A stretch of DNA of 64,000 nucleotides from positions 1 to 64,000 of the forward strand of contig NZ_MWLK01000003.1 in NCBI RefSeq assembly GCF_002198715.1, read 5' to 3'. The notes beneath the pieces are model-generated. The model searched no databases, had not been told where the DNA came from, and saw only the letters and a list, made by a program, of their open reading frames with translations. Source of the stretch: Rhodomicrobium sp. R_RK_3. Lineage in GTDB: Bacteria; Pseudomonadota; Alphaproteobacteria; Rhizobiales; Rhodomicrobiaceae. Position 1 is the first letter of the stretch. Every line of letters begins with the position of its first letter. Shown here one piece after another: positions 38,140 through 47,859 of the stretch. Made by a program: the position numbers and the translations under genes.

Positions 38140-40524
38140 ATGCAAACGCTGACGGGCGCGCGCTTGTTGCATCGGACGGGTTGCGGCGTCGAAATCGGCC
38201 TGGATCGCGGTTTCCGGCTGTGGCTGTTCGTGCTGGAGGAGCGGCTTGCGCGGATGGTCATTACCCGGCCGGCGGGCTTGCGCATGGCGCGGAGCTGGTC
38301 GCTGTCGCCGGAGCTTGCCGGCCCGCCGGGCGACGACGCCATCGCGGGGCGCGACCGGCTGGACCTGAGCGGCTTTCCGGGCGCGGAATTCGCTATTGCC
38401 GAGACCGCCGAGGCCATTCGTGTCGAGTCGCGGCATCTCCAGATCGACATAAGCCGCGCGCCGCTCGGGCTCTCCTGGTCATTCTGCGATGCCGCCGGCG
38501 AGCCGTTCCGCGCCGTGCTCGAAGACCGTGGGACCCAGCCCTACCGCTTCGCCCGCCCTGGCCCGCAATTCGTCCACGCCTTGAAGCGCGATGCCGCCGA
38601 GCGCTATTACGGTTTTGGCGAAAAGACCGGCAATGCCGACAAGCACGGCCGCCGCCTGCGCATGGGCACCACCGACGCGCTCGGCTATGACGCGGAAAGC
38701 TCCGACCCGCTCTATAAGCACATCCCGTTCTATATCACCGTGCGGCCCGACCTTGGCGGCGCGGCGGCCGGGCTGTTCTACGACAATCTGGCGCGCGCCG
38801 CCTTCGATCTCGGCCAGGAAATCGACGCCTATCACGGGCCTTACCGCGCATTCGAAGCCGAGGACGGCGACCTCGACCTCTATGTGATCTTCGGCCCCGC
38901 CATCCGGGACGTGGTCGCCCGCTTCACCGCGTTGACCGGGCGCGCCGCCTTCGCGCCGCGCTGGAGCCTCGGCTATTCCGGCTCGACCATGCAATATACC
39001 GACGCGCCGGACGCGACCGCCCGCCTCGACGGCTTCCTCGACCTGATCGCCGAACACGGAATTTCCTGTGGCTCCTTCCACATGTCGTCCGGCTATACGC
39101 TGATCGTCGACAAGCGCTACGTCTTCACCTGGGACCGCGCCCGCTTTCCCGACCCGAAGGCGCTCGCCCGGCGTTTCGCCGATGCCGGTGTCCGGCTGAT
39201 CGCCAACATCAAGCCGGCCATGCTGCTCGACCATCCGCGTTTCGCAGAAGTCGAGGCGTTCCAGGGTTTTGTCCACGACGGCGACGACCCGGCGCGTCCG
39301 CATCTGGCGCAATTCTGGGGCGGCGAGGCGGCCTATCTCGATTTCACCAATCCGCTGACGTCGCAATGGTGGTCGCGCCAAGTCGGCGAGCAGTTGCTTG
39401 ATAACGGTATTACCGCGACCTGGAACGACAATAATGAGTTCGAGATCCGCGACGACGAGGCCGGGGCTCATGCCGGGCCGATGGCCTGCCTGCGCCCGGT
39501 GCAAACCGCGCTGATGCTGCGCGCCTCCCGCGCCGCCCAGATCGCCCACGCGCCGGGGAAGCGCCCTTTCCTAGTCTCGCGCTCGGGCGGGCCGGGCTTG
39601 CAACGCTACGCCCAGACCTGGACCGGCGATAACCGCACCGACTGGAAGACGCTGCGCTATAATCTGCGCATGGGGCATGGGCTGAGCCTGTCCGGGCTGT
39701 TCAATTTCGGCCATGACGTGGGTGGTTTCGCCGGACGCAGACCGGAGCCGGAGCTGTTCATGCGCTGGATCGAGCAGGGCATTTTCTGGCCGCGCTTTTC
39801 CATCCATTCCTGGAACGACGACGGCAGCGCCAGCGAGCCGTGGATGTATCCCGAATTGCTGCCGATGATCCGCGCCGCCTTCGCCTGGCGCGAACGGCTG
39901 GTGCCGTATCTCTACACGCTGCTCTGGCGCGCCCATGCGCATCACGAACCGATCCTGCGGCCGCTCTTCTACGATTTCCCCGCCGCGCCGGAATCCTATG
40001 CCGAGGAGGACAGTTTTATGGTCGGGCCCGATGTTGTGGTCGCCCCGGTGCTGGAGCCGGGCACGACGCGGCGGCGCCTGTGGCTGCCGGATGCTGCGGG
40101 CGGCTGGTTCGATCTGCGGGATGGCACTCCGTATCCGGGCGGCGGATGGATCGAGACCGAGGCCCCGCTCGGCGCGGCTCCGGCCTTCGTCCGCGCGGGC
40201 GCGATCCTGCCGCTCGGCCCGTCGCGATCCTGGGCGGATGGCCCGCTGACGCTGCGCTTATATCCGGGCGATCCCGCCGCCACGACGATCTACGACGATG
40301 ACGGCGAGAGCCATGTCGACTGGCGATCGCCGCCCTGCCTGATCGAGGCCGAGGCGCGCTGGTCCGGCGGCGCGCCCTTGCTGAGCATCCGCCGCTCAGG
40401 CCCGCACGAGCCGCGCTGGTCCGAAATCCGCTTCGAGGATGCGGCGGGGCAGGGGGTAGAGGCGAGCGTCAATGGCGCGCCTCCTGCATCCGCCGTTCCC
40501 TTCGATGCCATCGGCCCGGCATAA
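38140..40524 (+). CDS. Glycoside hydrolase family 31 (alpha-glycosidase)
   Basis: The protein is 794 aa from ATG 38140. The family-31 barrel is clear: RYYGFGEKTG in the N-terminal domain, the nucleophile Asp430 in TWNDNNEFEI and the acid/base Asp497 in QTWTGDNRTDW, followed by FNFGHDVGGFAG and RFSIHSWNDDG. The C-terminal beta domains include MVGPDVVVAPVLEPG. There is no signal peptide, so it is probably cytoplasmic. It should cleave alpha-glucosides, alpha-xylosides or sulfoquinovosides; the catalytic residues alone do not discriminate. No sugar transporter adjoins it. Confidence 0.93.
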   Translation: MQTLTGARLLHRTGCGVEIGLDRGFRLWLFVLEERLARMVITRPAGLRMARSWSLSPELAGPPGDDAIAGRDRLDLSGFPGAEFAIAETAEAIRVESRHLQIDISRAPLGLSWSFCDAAGEPFRAVLEDRGTQPYRFARPGPQFVHALKRDAAERYYGFGEKTGNADKHGRRLRMGTTDALGYDAESSDPLYKHIPFYITVRPDLGGAAAGLFYDNLARAAFDLGQEIDAYHGPYRAFEAEDGDLDLYVIFGPAIRDVVARFTALTGRAAFAPRWSLGYSGSTMQYTDAPDATARLDGFLDLIAEHGISCGSFHMSSGYTLIVDKRYVFTWDRARFPDPKALARRFADAGVRLIANIKPAMLLDHPRFAEVEAFQGFVHDGDDPARPHLAQFWGGEAAYLDFTNPLTSQWWSRQVGEQLLDNGITATWNDNNEFEIRDDEAGAHAGPMACLRPVQTALMLRASRAAQIAHAPGKRPFLVSRSGGPGLQRYAQTWTGDNRTDWKTLRYNLRMGHGLSLSGLFNFGHDVGGFAGRRPEPELFMRWIEQGIFWPRFSIHSWNDDGSASEPWMYPELLPMIRAAFAWRERLVPYLYTLLWRAHAHHEPILRPLFYDFPAAPESYAEEDSFMVGPDVVVAPVLEPGTTRRRLWLPDAAGGWFDLRDGTPYPGGGWIETEAPLGAAPAFVRAGAILPLGPSRSWADGPLTLRLYPGDPAATTIYDDDGESHVDWRSPPCLIEAEARWSGGAPLLSIRRSGPHEPRWSEIRFEDAAGQGVEASVNGAPPASAVPFDAIGPA

Positions 40525-40535
40525 GCGCCGGGCCG
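40512..40535. terminator. Hairpin spanning the glycosidase stop codon
   Basis: A perfect 9-bp inverted repeat, CGGCCCGGC (40512-40520) and GCCGGGCCG (40527-40535), has the TAA stop (40522-40524) in its 6-nt loop. It lies between the convergent glycosidase and ABC binding-protein genes. Very GC-rich with no U-tract, so it may act as a shared 3'-end stem for both transcripts. Confidence 0.5.
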
Positions 40536-40539
40536 TCCG

Positions 40540-41550
40540 CTACTGCATCGCCTTCAAAAACCGGTCATCGACCGTCTTCGTCAGATCGATCGCCGCCGCG
40601 TTGAATTCCGGATCGGTCTTCACGACGAGGTCGAGCGCGTTCTTCATGCCCTCCGGCGTGATGACGCCGGTCAGCGAATAGGTCTCGCGCGTCGCCTTGA
40701 TGGCGCTGATATAGAGCGCCTTGTCGCCGAGCCAGAATTCCTCCGGCACGGTGTCGGCGATCTGCTCGGGCGTGGCATCCTTCAGCCATTTCAGCGTCTT
40801 GCCGAAGGCGTTGGTCAGCGCCTGCACGGTTTTCGGGTTGGCGTCGATGAAGTCCTTCTTGAAATAGAGCACCGCCGCCGGGTTGGTGCCGCCGAACACC
40901 GCGACCGTGCCGTCCGTCGTGCGCGTATCGACCACGACCTTGATGGCGTCCATCGATTCCAGCTTCGAGATCACCGGATCGAGATGCGAGAGCGCGTCGA
41001 TCTCGCCCTTCTGCATGGCCGCCACCGCCGACGCCCCGCCGCCGACGCCGATGAAGGAGGCATCGTCCGGCGTCAAGCCCGCCTTGACCATCAGATAGGT
41101 GACCAGCAGATGCGTCGAGGAGCCGGGCGCGGTGACGCCGATCTTCATGCCCTTGAGGTCGGCGGGAGACTTGAAGGCGGCGGCCTTCTCCTTGCGCACC
41201 GCCAGCACGACACCCGGATACCGGCCGAGCTCGATCACGGCGCGGATGTCCTGGCGCTTGGCCTGCATCCGGATGGTGTGCTCATAGGCGCCGGTGACGG
41301 CATCGACCGAGCCGCCGATCAGCGCCTGCAGCGATTTGGCGCCGCCGCCGAAATCGTTGATCTCGACGGTGAGCCCCTGCTCCTTGAAATAGCCGAGCCG
41401 TTCGGCAAGCGTCAGCGGCAGGTAGTAAAGCAGCGGCTTGCCGCCGACGCCGAGCGTGATGTTCGGCTTCTCGAGCGTCTGCGCGGATGCGAAGGCCAGC
41501 GGCGCGGCGAGGAAGGCGCAGGCGAGGAGCAGGCGTTGCAGGCGTTTCAT
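40540..41550 (-). CDS. NMT1/SsuA-type ABC substrate-binding protein
   Basis: The protein is 336 aa from ATG 41550 with GGGAGGACTC upstream. It has a signal peptide (LLLACAFLAAPLAFASAQT). The body has the NMT1/SsuA pattern: ITLGVGGKPLLYYLPLTLAE, GLTVEINDFGGGAKSLQALI, 'KGMKIGVTAPGSSTHLLV' and GEIDALSHLDPV. Such proteins bind sulfonates, nitrate, pyrimidine precursors or other small organics. Third in a leftward operon, after the ATPase and permease genes. The ligand is not identifiable. Confidence 0.9.
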   Translation of the reverse strand: MKRLQRLLLACAFLAAPLAFASAQTLEKPNITLGVGGKPLLYYLPLTLAERLGYFKEQGLTVEINDFGGGAKSLQALIGGSVDAVTGAYEHTIRMQAKRQDIRAVIELGRYPGVVLAVRKEKAAAFKSPADLKGMKIGVTAPGSSTHLLVTYLMVKAGLTPDDASFIGVGGGASAVAAMQKGEIDALSHLDPVISKLESMDAIKVVVDTRTTDGTVAVFGGTNPAAVLYFKKDFIDANPKTVQALTNAFGKTLKWLKDATPEQIADTVPEEFWLGDKALYISAIKATRETYSLTGVITPEGMKNALDLVVKTDPEFNAAAIDLTKTVDDRFLKAMQ

Positions 41551-41572
41551 GAGTCCTCCCAAGATTGTCTTT

Positions 41573-42367
41573 CTAGGGCTGTCCGGCGGTGCTTTGCGGG
41601 CGCCAGACCAGCAGCCGGTTTTCGATGCGGGTGACGGCCCAGTCCATGATCAGCACGAAGGCCGACAGGATGAACATGCCGGCGAAGACGCCGGTCGTGT
41701 CGAACACGCCCTCGGCCTGATGGATGAGATAGCCGAGCCCCGCCGCCGAGCCGAGATATTCGCCGACCACCGCCCCGACCAGCGCGAAGCCGACCGAGGT
41801 ATGCAGCGAGGAAAACACCCAGGACAGCGCCGAGGGCCAGTAGACGTGCCGGAACAATTGCCGCTCGTTCATGCCGATCAGGCGCGCATTGGCGAGGATG
41901 GCCGGGCTGACTTCCTTGACGCCCTGATAGACGTTGAAGAAGACGATGAAGAACACCAGCGTGACGCCGAGCGCCACCTTCGACCAGATGCCGAGGCCGA
42001 GCCAGAGCATGAAGATCGGCGCCAGCACGACGCGGGGCAGGGCGTTGATCATCTTCACATAGGGGTCGAAGATGGCGGCGAGCAGCGGCTTCCGCGCGAA
42101 CCAGAAGCCGACCGCGATGCCGCCCGCCGCGCCGATGGCGAAGGCGAGCGCGGTCTCGGTCAGCGTGATCCAGAGATGCTTCCAGATCGTGCCGGTGACG
42201 AAGAGCTTTATGATGCGCTGGCCGACATCGAGCGGCGTCGAGAAGAAGAATTCCGGCAGCAGATAGGTGCCGCCGATCGGCACTTGCGAGCCGATATGCC
42301 AGAAGGCGATGGCGCAGACGCCGACCAGGATCTGCAGGGCCAGCAGTTTCATGCCGCTGCGGGTCAT
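41573..42367 (-). CDS. SsuC/TauC-type ABC permease
   Basis: The protein is 264 aa. The chosen start is ATG 42367; a GTG one codon upstream is also possible, but the GGGAGA ribosome site fits the ATG better. It has six membrane segments and the EAA-like loop ANARLIGMNERQLFRHVYWP. The start overlaps the stop of the ATPase gene, showing translational coupling. It forms the channel of the NMT1/SsuA-type importer. Confidence 0.9.
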   Translation of the reverse strand: MTRSGMKLLALQILVGVCAIAFWHIGSQVPIGGTYLLPEFFFSTPLDVGQRIIKLFVTGTIWKHLWITLTETALAFAIGAAGGIAVGFWFARKPLLAAIFDPYVKMINALPRVVLAPIFMLWLGLGIWSKVALGVTLVFFIVFFNVYQGVKEVSPAILANARLIGMNERQLFRHVYWPSALSWVFSSLHTSVGFALVGAVVGEYLGSAAGLGYLIHQAEGVFDTTGVFAGMFILSAFVLIMDWAVTRIENRLLVWRPQSTAGQP

Positions 42368-43203
42368 CACACTCTCCCGCTGTCATAGGTTTTGATGACT
42401 TCAGCTTTAAGCTGCGCCCAGATCGCCTTATGCAGCGCGTGGAAGCGCGGATGCAGCCGGATGTCGGCGGCGTCGCGCGGGCGGGGCAGGTCGATGGGGT
42501 AGTCGCCGATGATGCTGGCCTCCGGACCCGCCGACATGATGACGACCCGGTCGGAGAGCGCGATGGCTTCTTCGAGGTCGTGGGTGACGAACAGGACCGC
42601 CTTGCGGTCGACGGCCCAGAGGTCCAGGAGCAGCGTGCCCATAATCTGGCGCGTCTGAGCATCGAGTGGGCCGAAGGGCTCGTCCATCAGGAGGATTTTC
42701 GGCTCGCGGATGAGCACCTGGGCAAGGCCGACGCGCTTGCGCTGGCCGCCCGAGAGCTGATGCGGATAGCGGTCGCCGAATTTGGCGAGTCCGACCGTGG
42801 TGAGCCATGCGAGCGCGGCGGCCTCCGCCTCCGCGCGAGGCGCGCCGCGGATTTCCAGCGTGATCGCGACATTGTCGAGCGCGCTTTTCCACGGCATCAG
42901 GCCATCCTGCTGGAAGAGATAGCCGGCCTTCAGGTTCAGCCCGGTAAGCGGCTCGCCGAAAATTTCGACCCGGCCCGTGGTCGGCTTGAGCAGTCCGGCG
43001 GCAACGTTCAGCAAGGTCGATTTCCCGCAGCCGGTCGGGCCGACAATGGCGACGAACTCCCCTTCCGCCACGGCGAGCGAGGTCGGCGCGACCGCCTTGT
43101 AGGTCGCATGACCGCCGATCGCGAAGTCGATGCTGATATCGGTCAGCGCAACGGCGCCGCCCGTCCGACCCGCAGCGTCCGCTGTGGGCATCGGTACTGC
43201 CAT
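42367..43203 (-). CDS. SsuB/TauB-type ABC ATPase
   Basis: The protein is 278 aa from ATG 43203, with GGAGGAAACCGG upstream. It has Walker A GPTGCGKST, a Q-loop in YLFQQDGLMPWKSALDN, signature LSGGQRKRVGLAQ, Walker B ILLMDEPFGPLDA and H-loop VTHDLEEAIALSDR. The LMPW segment is typical of the nitrate/sulfonate/taurine subfamily. First gene of the importer operon. Confidence 0.93.
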   Translation of the reverse strand: MAVPMPTADAAGRTGGAVALTDISIDFAIGGHATYKAVAPTSLAVAEGEFVAIVGPTGCGKSTLLNVAAGLLKPTTGRVEIFGEPLTGLNLKAGYLFQQDGLMPWKSALDNVAITLEIRGAPRAEAEAAALAWLTTVGLAKFGDRYPHQLSGGQRKRVGLAQVLIREPKILLMDEPFGPLDAQTRQIMGTLLLDLWAVDRKAVLFVTHDLEEAIALSDRVVIMSAGPEASIIGDYPIDLPRPRDAADIRLHPRFHALHKAIWAQLKAEVIKTYDSGRV

Positions 43204-43774
43204 CCGGTTTCCTCCAAGGCGCGAGGCTTTTGTTTTTATTGCTTTATCGACGCAACATCCAGCGCCCGGACGCGCGCAGCGGCAAGCGCCCGCGCGGGCC
43301 CGCCGCCGGATGCCCCGATGATAGCCGGAAGCTCCGCGCGCGTCGATGGCGGCCGCTCGCCGGAGCATTCGGCGCCAGACGCGGCGTCCGTTCGGATCGC
43401 AGCGGCCCGCCCAAACGTGTCATCACCGCGAAAGCGGGGATCCAGTAAAGGGCAACAATCGCGGCGGGACTCCGACTGAAATAAATGCGCTGCGGCGTAC
43501 CGGATGCCCGCTTTCGCGGGAATGATAAGAAGGGGGGCGCGATGACCGGCCATGGCTAGAGCGGGACCTCTCAGATAGGGGGCAACGCGCCGAACCTTGC
43601 CGCAGCCCAACCCTCTCCAAGGGGAGAGGGTGGCGTGCGTCAGCACGCCGGGCGAGGGGTTGCGGATTCAACGGCTCGCTCACGAACCCGTCATTCCCGC
43701 CCTCTCCCAAGGGAGAGGGAGTCCGGCTTCGGATCGTGGAGAGGCCGCGCCCATGTCTAAAGAGCGATTACGCC
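43204..43774. repeat. Repeat-containing intergenic region (570 bp)
   Basis: No protein gene is seen. The left part upstream of the ATPase start holds an AT-richer patch (43227-43250), probably the importer's leftward promoter. At 43421-43533 is a family A REP-like element with two inverted arms and the CCAGTAAAGGGC inner end. At 43605-43721 is family B copy 2, with two CCCTCTCC...GGGAGAGGG arms. The latter is downstream of the amidohydrolase gene, which ends the long catabolic cluster. Confidence 0.8.
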
Positions 43775-44839
43775 CTACAGACCCAGCAGGCGCGCGGCAT
43801 TGCCGCCGGTGATGGCTTCGAAATCGCGCTGGTCGAGGCCGATGCCGGCGACATGGCCGACTGGATTGTATTCCGCCATGTCGAACGGGTAGTCGGTGCC
43901 CATCAGGATGCGGTCGGGGCCGAACAGCTCGATCAGATAGGCGAGCTGGTGGTAGGAAAATACCACCGTGTCGAGATAGACTTGGCGGAGATAGGTCGTC
44001 GGCGGCAGCGGCAATTCGCCGTGGCAATCGTCGCGCGCGCCCCAGGCGTGGTCGATGCGGCCGGAATAGCCAGGCAGATAGCCACCGCCATGCACCGCCA
44101 TCAGCTTCAGCTCCGGGAAGCGGGCGAGCGTGCCGGAGAAGATCAGATTGTGCAGCGCCATCGTCGTGTCGAGCGGGTTGCCGATGATGTTGCTGAAATA
44201 GAATTTGGTGAAGCGCTCGCCATGGGTGAAGCCGTTCGGGTGCATCATGACGAAGGCGCCGAGCTTTTCCGCCTCGGCGAAGAAGGGGCGGAATTTCGGA
44301 TCGGACAGTTCCTGGCCGTCGACATTGGTGAGGATCTGCACGCCTTTCAGCCCGCAATGGCCCATGGCGTAGCGCAGATCCTCGATCGCCTGATCCGGCG
44401 CCTGCAGCGTCACCGTGCCGAGCCCGACGAAACGGTCCGGATGCTTGCCGCAAAATTCGGCGACGCCCTCGTTGACGGCCTTATGCGCCTCGGCGGCGAC
44501 ACCGGCATCGACGGCGTAATAGCACTGGCCCGGCACCGGCGCGACGACCTGGATGTCGATGGCCATGGCGTCGAGGTCGCGGAAGCGCTTGTCGTAGCTG
44601 GTCATGACCTCGGCGCGGTCTTTTTCCTGCTGCGCATTGAGCTGCGTGGTCGCTTCATCGGCGAAATGGGCGAGCGGGATGCGGGTGGGATCGAGATGCG
44701 GCTGGGCGATGCGCGCGCCGCCGGGGACGAAGATATGCGCGTGGATGTCGACGGTCGGCGTCGAGGGGCGGCGGGCGCGGCCATCCGCGTCGTGGATGCG
44801 GGCGGCGGTCAGGCCGTAGCGGTTTTTTCCGGTGATCAT
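43775..44839 (-). CDS. Amidohydrolase family 2 protein (ACMSD-like)
   Basis: The protein is 354 aa. It has the metal motif DIHAHI near residue 31, MMHPNG and MAVHGGGYLPG in the middle and MGTDYPFDM near the C-terminus. This is the amidohydrolase-2 family, whose members include aminocarboxymuconate-semialdehyde decarboxylase and resorcylate decarboxylases. It therefore may decarboxylate or hydrolyse a ring-derived acid. Last gene of the leftward cluster and 12 bp after the dehydrogenase. The exact reaction is inferred from family only. Confidence 0.88.
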   Translation of the reverse strand: MITGKNRYGLTAARIHDADGRARRPSTPTVDIHAHIFVPGGARIAQPHLDPTRIPLAHFADEATTQLNAQQEKDRAEVMTSYDKRFRDLDAMAIDIQVVAPVPGQCYYAVDAGVAAEAHKAVNEGVAEFCGKHPDRFVGLGTVTLQAPDQAIEDLRYAMGHCGLKGVQILTNVDGQELSDPKFRPFFAEAEKLGAFVMMHPNGFTHGERFTKFYFSNIIGNPLDTTMALHNLIFSGTLARFPELKLMAVHGGGYLPGYSGRIDHAWGARDDCHGELPLPPTTYLRQVYLDTVVFSYHQLAYLIELFGPDRILMGTDYPFDMAEYNPVGHVAGIGLDQRDFEAITGGNAARLLGL

Positions 44840-44851
44840 GGGGTGTCCTTC

Positions 44852-45742
44852 CTAGATGCGTCCGCCGCGCTCCGACCAGAACACAGGCAGATTGACGGGA
44901 TCGGCGGCGGCAAGGCCGGCATTCATCGCGGCCTGATAGCAGGCCGTCGCGGCCTGCGTGACCGGGACGGCGACGCGGAGCTGTTCGGCGAGGGCGGTCA
45001 TGGCGACGAGGTCTTTGGTTGCCGCGCCGAGATCGAAGGCGGGCTGTCCGGCGGGCGCTCCGGCGAGCAGGGCGGCGATGCTGGGTCCGCGCAGTTTCAT
45101 GGCGGTCGGCGTGCCCGAGGTGTCGGAGAGGATGTCGATGACGCGCTCGGGCAGCAGGCCGAGCGGCTTGCAGAGCGACAGCGCCTCGCCGAGCGCCTGC
45201 CAATAGACCATCAGCGGCAGGTTGACGGCGAGCTTCATCTTGGCCCCCGCGCCGACCGGCCCGACATGCTCGACGCGGCGGCAGAGCTGGTCCAGCAGCG
45301 GGCGGGCAAGCGCGAAATCGGCGTCGGCGGCGCCGGCGAGGCCGAGCAGCTTGCCCTCCCGCGCGGGACCGACCGTGCCGCCGACAGGGCATTCGACGAA
45401 ACGCCCGCCGCGCGCCGCGACATCGCGTCCGAGTGCTTCCTCGATCTCGGGCAGCACGGTGCTCATGTCAATGACGAGCTTGCCGGTGATGTCGGCGGAG
45501 AGGACGCCTCCTGCTCCGCGATAGACGGCATCGATGGCGTCAGCATTCAGCAGCACACTGATGATGCAATCCACGCCGCCTGCCAGCACGCCGGGCGACC
45601 CGGCGGCAACCGCGCCGAGAGCCGTCAGCGGCTCGGTTTTCGCCGCGTCGCGGTTCCAGACGGTGACTTCGTGGCCGACCTCGAGCAGGCGCTGGGCCAT
45701 CGCGGCGCCCATGCGGCCAGTGCCGCAAATGCCGATCTTCAT
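44852..45742 (-). CDS. Beta-hydroxyacid dehydrogenase (HIBADH family) 1
   Basis: The protein is 296 aa from ATG 45742. The N-terminal Rossmann motif is GICGTGRMG. The substrate loop is ECPVGGTVGPAREGKL, and the catalytic Lys lies in GAGAKMKLAVN. The family oxidises or reduces beta-hydroxy acids and semialdehydes with NAD(P). It overlaps the molybdenum-hydroxylase gene by 4 bp, which ties it to the same pathway. It is only distantly similar to the second copy at 55878-56756. Confidence 0.9.
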   Translation of the reverse strand: MKIGICGTGRMGAAMAQRLLEVGHEVTVWNRDAAKTEPLTALGAVAAGSPGVLAGGVDCIISVLLNADAIDAVYRGAGGVLSADITGKLVIDMSTVLPEIEEALGRDVAARGGRFVECPVGGTVGPAREGKLLGLAGAADADFALARPLLDQLCRRVEHVGPVGAGAKMKLAVNLPLMVYWQALGEALSLCKPLGLLPERVIDILSDTSGTPTAMKLRGPSIAALLAGAPAGQPAFDLGAATKDLVAMTALAEQLRVAVPVTQAATACYQAAMNAGLAAADPVNLPVFWSERGGRI

Positions 45743-47859
45743 GTCGTCTCCTCGGAAAGCGCGTGGATCGCGGCGGCGATCCGGTCGGGGGTGAGAGGCA
45801 TGTCGCGCACCCGCACGCCGAGCGCATGGGCCACGGCATTGGCGATGGCGGCGGCGACCGGACCGGCGGCGCATTCGCCCGCGCCGAGCGGACGCTCGCC
45901 GGCCGGGGCGAGGACGATAGTCTCGATGACTGGGGTCTCGCTGAAGCTGAGGATGGGATAGTCGGCCCAGGAGCGGGCGGCGAAACCGTCCGGCGTCCAG
46001 CGCGCGGCTTCCTTGAGCGTCCAGCTCGCGGCCTGGACGATGCCGCCTTCGACTTGGTTGATGAGCCCGTCGCGGTGGATGACCTCGCCCGCGTCGATGG
46101 CGGCATGGACTGTCAGCAGCCGCACCTTGTCCGAGACTTCGACCGTGGCGACGCAGGCGAAATAGGCGGCGAGGTTCTTGTAGCGGGCAAAGCCGATGCC
46201 GCGCCCGCGTCCCTCGCCGCCGGGATCGGAGGCGTCCCAGGAGGCGGCGGCGCTGGCGGCTTCGATGACGGCGCGGCCGCGCTGGTCGTCCAGATGGTCG
46301 AGGCGGAAGGCGACGGGATCCCGGCCCGCCAGCAGCGCCAGTTCGTCCATAAAACTTTCGATGGCGAAAATGTTGCCGTGGCCGCCGAGCGTCCGCATGG
46401 CCGAGCTGCGCAAGGGGCCCTGGTGCAGCAGATGGTGCGTGAGGGTCCGGCGCCCGAGAGTATAGAGCGGCACGGAATTGCGGTCGCCGCCGCCTTGCGG
46501 GCGGGCGGCATCGGTGTCGGCGGAGGAGGCGTGCGGGCTTTGCAGGGAGCGGGCGGCGAGGAGATTGATGCCGTCGCCGATGCCGGGCCGGGCAAGATGC
46601 GGCGGGCTCCAGACGTCGTAGCTCCATTCGGCGATGCGGCCGGATGGGTCGAGGCCGGCAGAGATCTGCATCCGCATCGCCGCGCCGAAGGGCGACCAGC
46701 TCAACTCGTCGGCGCGGCTCCAGAGGCACATCACCGGCGCGCACACGGCGCGCGCGAGCAGGGCGGCGTCAAGGGCGACATCGTCGGCGCCATTATGGCC
46801 GTAGCAGCCGGAGCCGTGGGCGTGGGTCACGTCGACCGCCGAGGCATCGAGGCCGAAGACGCGCGCGAGCTGGCGTTTCAGCGGATAGATCCCTTGCGTG
46901 TGCGACCAGACTTTGAGCCGCCCGTCCGTCCATTCCGCCACGGCGCAGGATGGACCGATCGAGGCATGGGCGAGATAGGGGCGGGTGTAGCGCGCGGCGT
47001 GGCGCCGGGCGATGGGGCCGGGGGCCGTCTCGTCGGCGATGAAAGTGGTGCTGCTTTTCGGGACGACGCCGTCAATCCAGCCATTGCGGCCGTCGTCGGC
47101 GGGCAAGGTTTCGGTGCGCCAAACTGCCGTGCGGGCGGCGACCGCGACGGCCTTGGCGGCCAGCTCATCACGCTCGGCGACCACGCCAGCGAATTCGCCA
47201 TCGCGGACCACCGCGACCACTCCGGGCATCGCTTGAACGGCTGCCACGTCGAACGACTCCAGACGCTGCCTCGGATGCGCCGGACGCAAGACGCGCCCAT
47301 AGAGCATCCCGGGCCGCGTCATGTCCTGGATGAAGGCCGCGCCTGACAGCTTTTGCGGCAGGTCGGGGCGCTGCAATCCCTCATGATCGACGCTGCCGCC
47401 GCGCAAGGCCGGCGCAGGCAGGTCCAGCGCCGAGCGTTCGAGGTCTATCGCGTCGCGCAATTGCCAATAGCTGACCGTCTCATTGCGTCCGCGCCGCCGG
47501 AACAACCCGTCCGCGACCTCGATTTCCTCCGCAGGGGCCCCGAGCTGCCGCGCGGCGGCCCCGGCGAAAATCTCTCGCACCGCCGCCGCCGCCCAGCGCA
47601 TCGCCGACCCGCCTTGCTCGATCGAATAGCTGCCTGCCGTTATGCCTTCATCGGGCGCGTCGATCGTGCTGGCGGCGGCGATACTGATCTGGTCGAAGCG
47701 CAGCCCGAGTTCAGCCGCCGCGATGGCCGCAATCCCCGTGGTCGCGCCTTGCCCCAGCTCGACCTTGCCGCTGTGTACGGTCACCTGCGCCGGTCCATCG
47801 ATGGAAATCCAGCGCGACAGCAGCGGGTTCGCCTTCAGATTGGACGGAAGCTCGCTCAT
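45739..47859 (-). CDS. Molybdenum hydroxylase large subunit (IorB/NicB-like)
   Basis: The protein is 706 aa from ATG 47859, which overlaps the small-subunit stop (ATGA). It has xanthine-oxidase-type molybdopterin features: VELGQGATTGIAAIAAAELG, GSGCYGHNGADDVALDA, TLGGHGNIFAIESFMDEL and the catalytic Glu in LGAGECAAGP near the C-terminus. It hydroxylates aromatic N-heterocycles or oxidises aldehydes using water, passing electrons to the Fe-S subunit. The pair resembles the two-subunit isoquinoline/nicotinate type with no FAD subunit. No cofactor-maturation gene is nearby. Confidence 0.9.
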   Translation of the reverse strand: MSELPSNLKANPLLSRWISIDGPAQVTVHSGKVELGQGATTGIAAIAAAELGLRFDQISIAAASTIDAPDEGITAGSYSIEQGGSAMRWAAAAVREIFAGAAARQLGAPAEEIEVADGLFRRRGRNETVSYWQLRDAIDLERSALDLPAPALRGGSVDHEGLQRPDLPQKLSGAAFIQDMTRPGMLYGRVLRPAHPRQRLESFDVAAVQAMPGVVAVVRDGEFAGVVAERDELAAKAVAVAARTAVWRTETLPADDGRNGWIDGVVPKSSTTFIADETAPGPIARRHAARYTRPYLAHASIGPSCAVAEWTDGRLKVWSHTQGIYPLKRQLARVFGLDASAVDVTHAHGSGCYGHNGADDVALDAALLARAVCAPVMCLWSRADELSWSPFGAAMRMQISAGLDPSGRIAEWSYDVWSPPHLARPGIGDGINLLAARSLQSPHASSADTDAARPQGGGDRNSVPLYTLGRRTLTHHLLHQGPLRSSAMRTLGGHGNIFAIESFMDELALLAGRDPVAFRLDHLDDQRGRAVIEAASAAASWDASDPGGEGRGRGIGFARYKNLAAYFACVATVEVSDKVRLLTVHAAIDAGEVIHRDGLINQVEGGIVQAASWTLKEAARWTPDGFAARSWADYPILSFSETPVIETIVLAPAGERPLGAGECAAGPVAAAIANAVAHALGVRVRDMPLTPDRIAAAIHALSEETT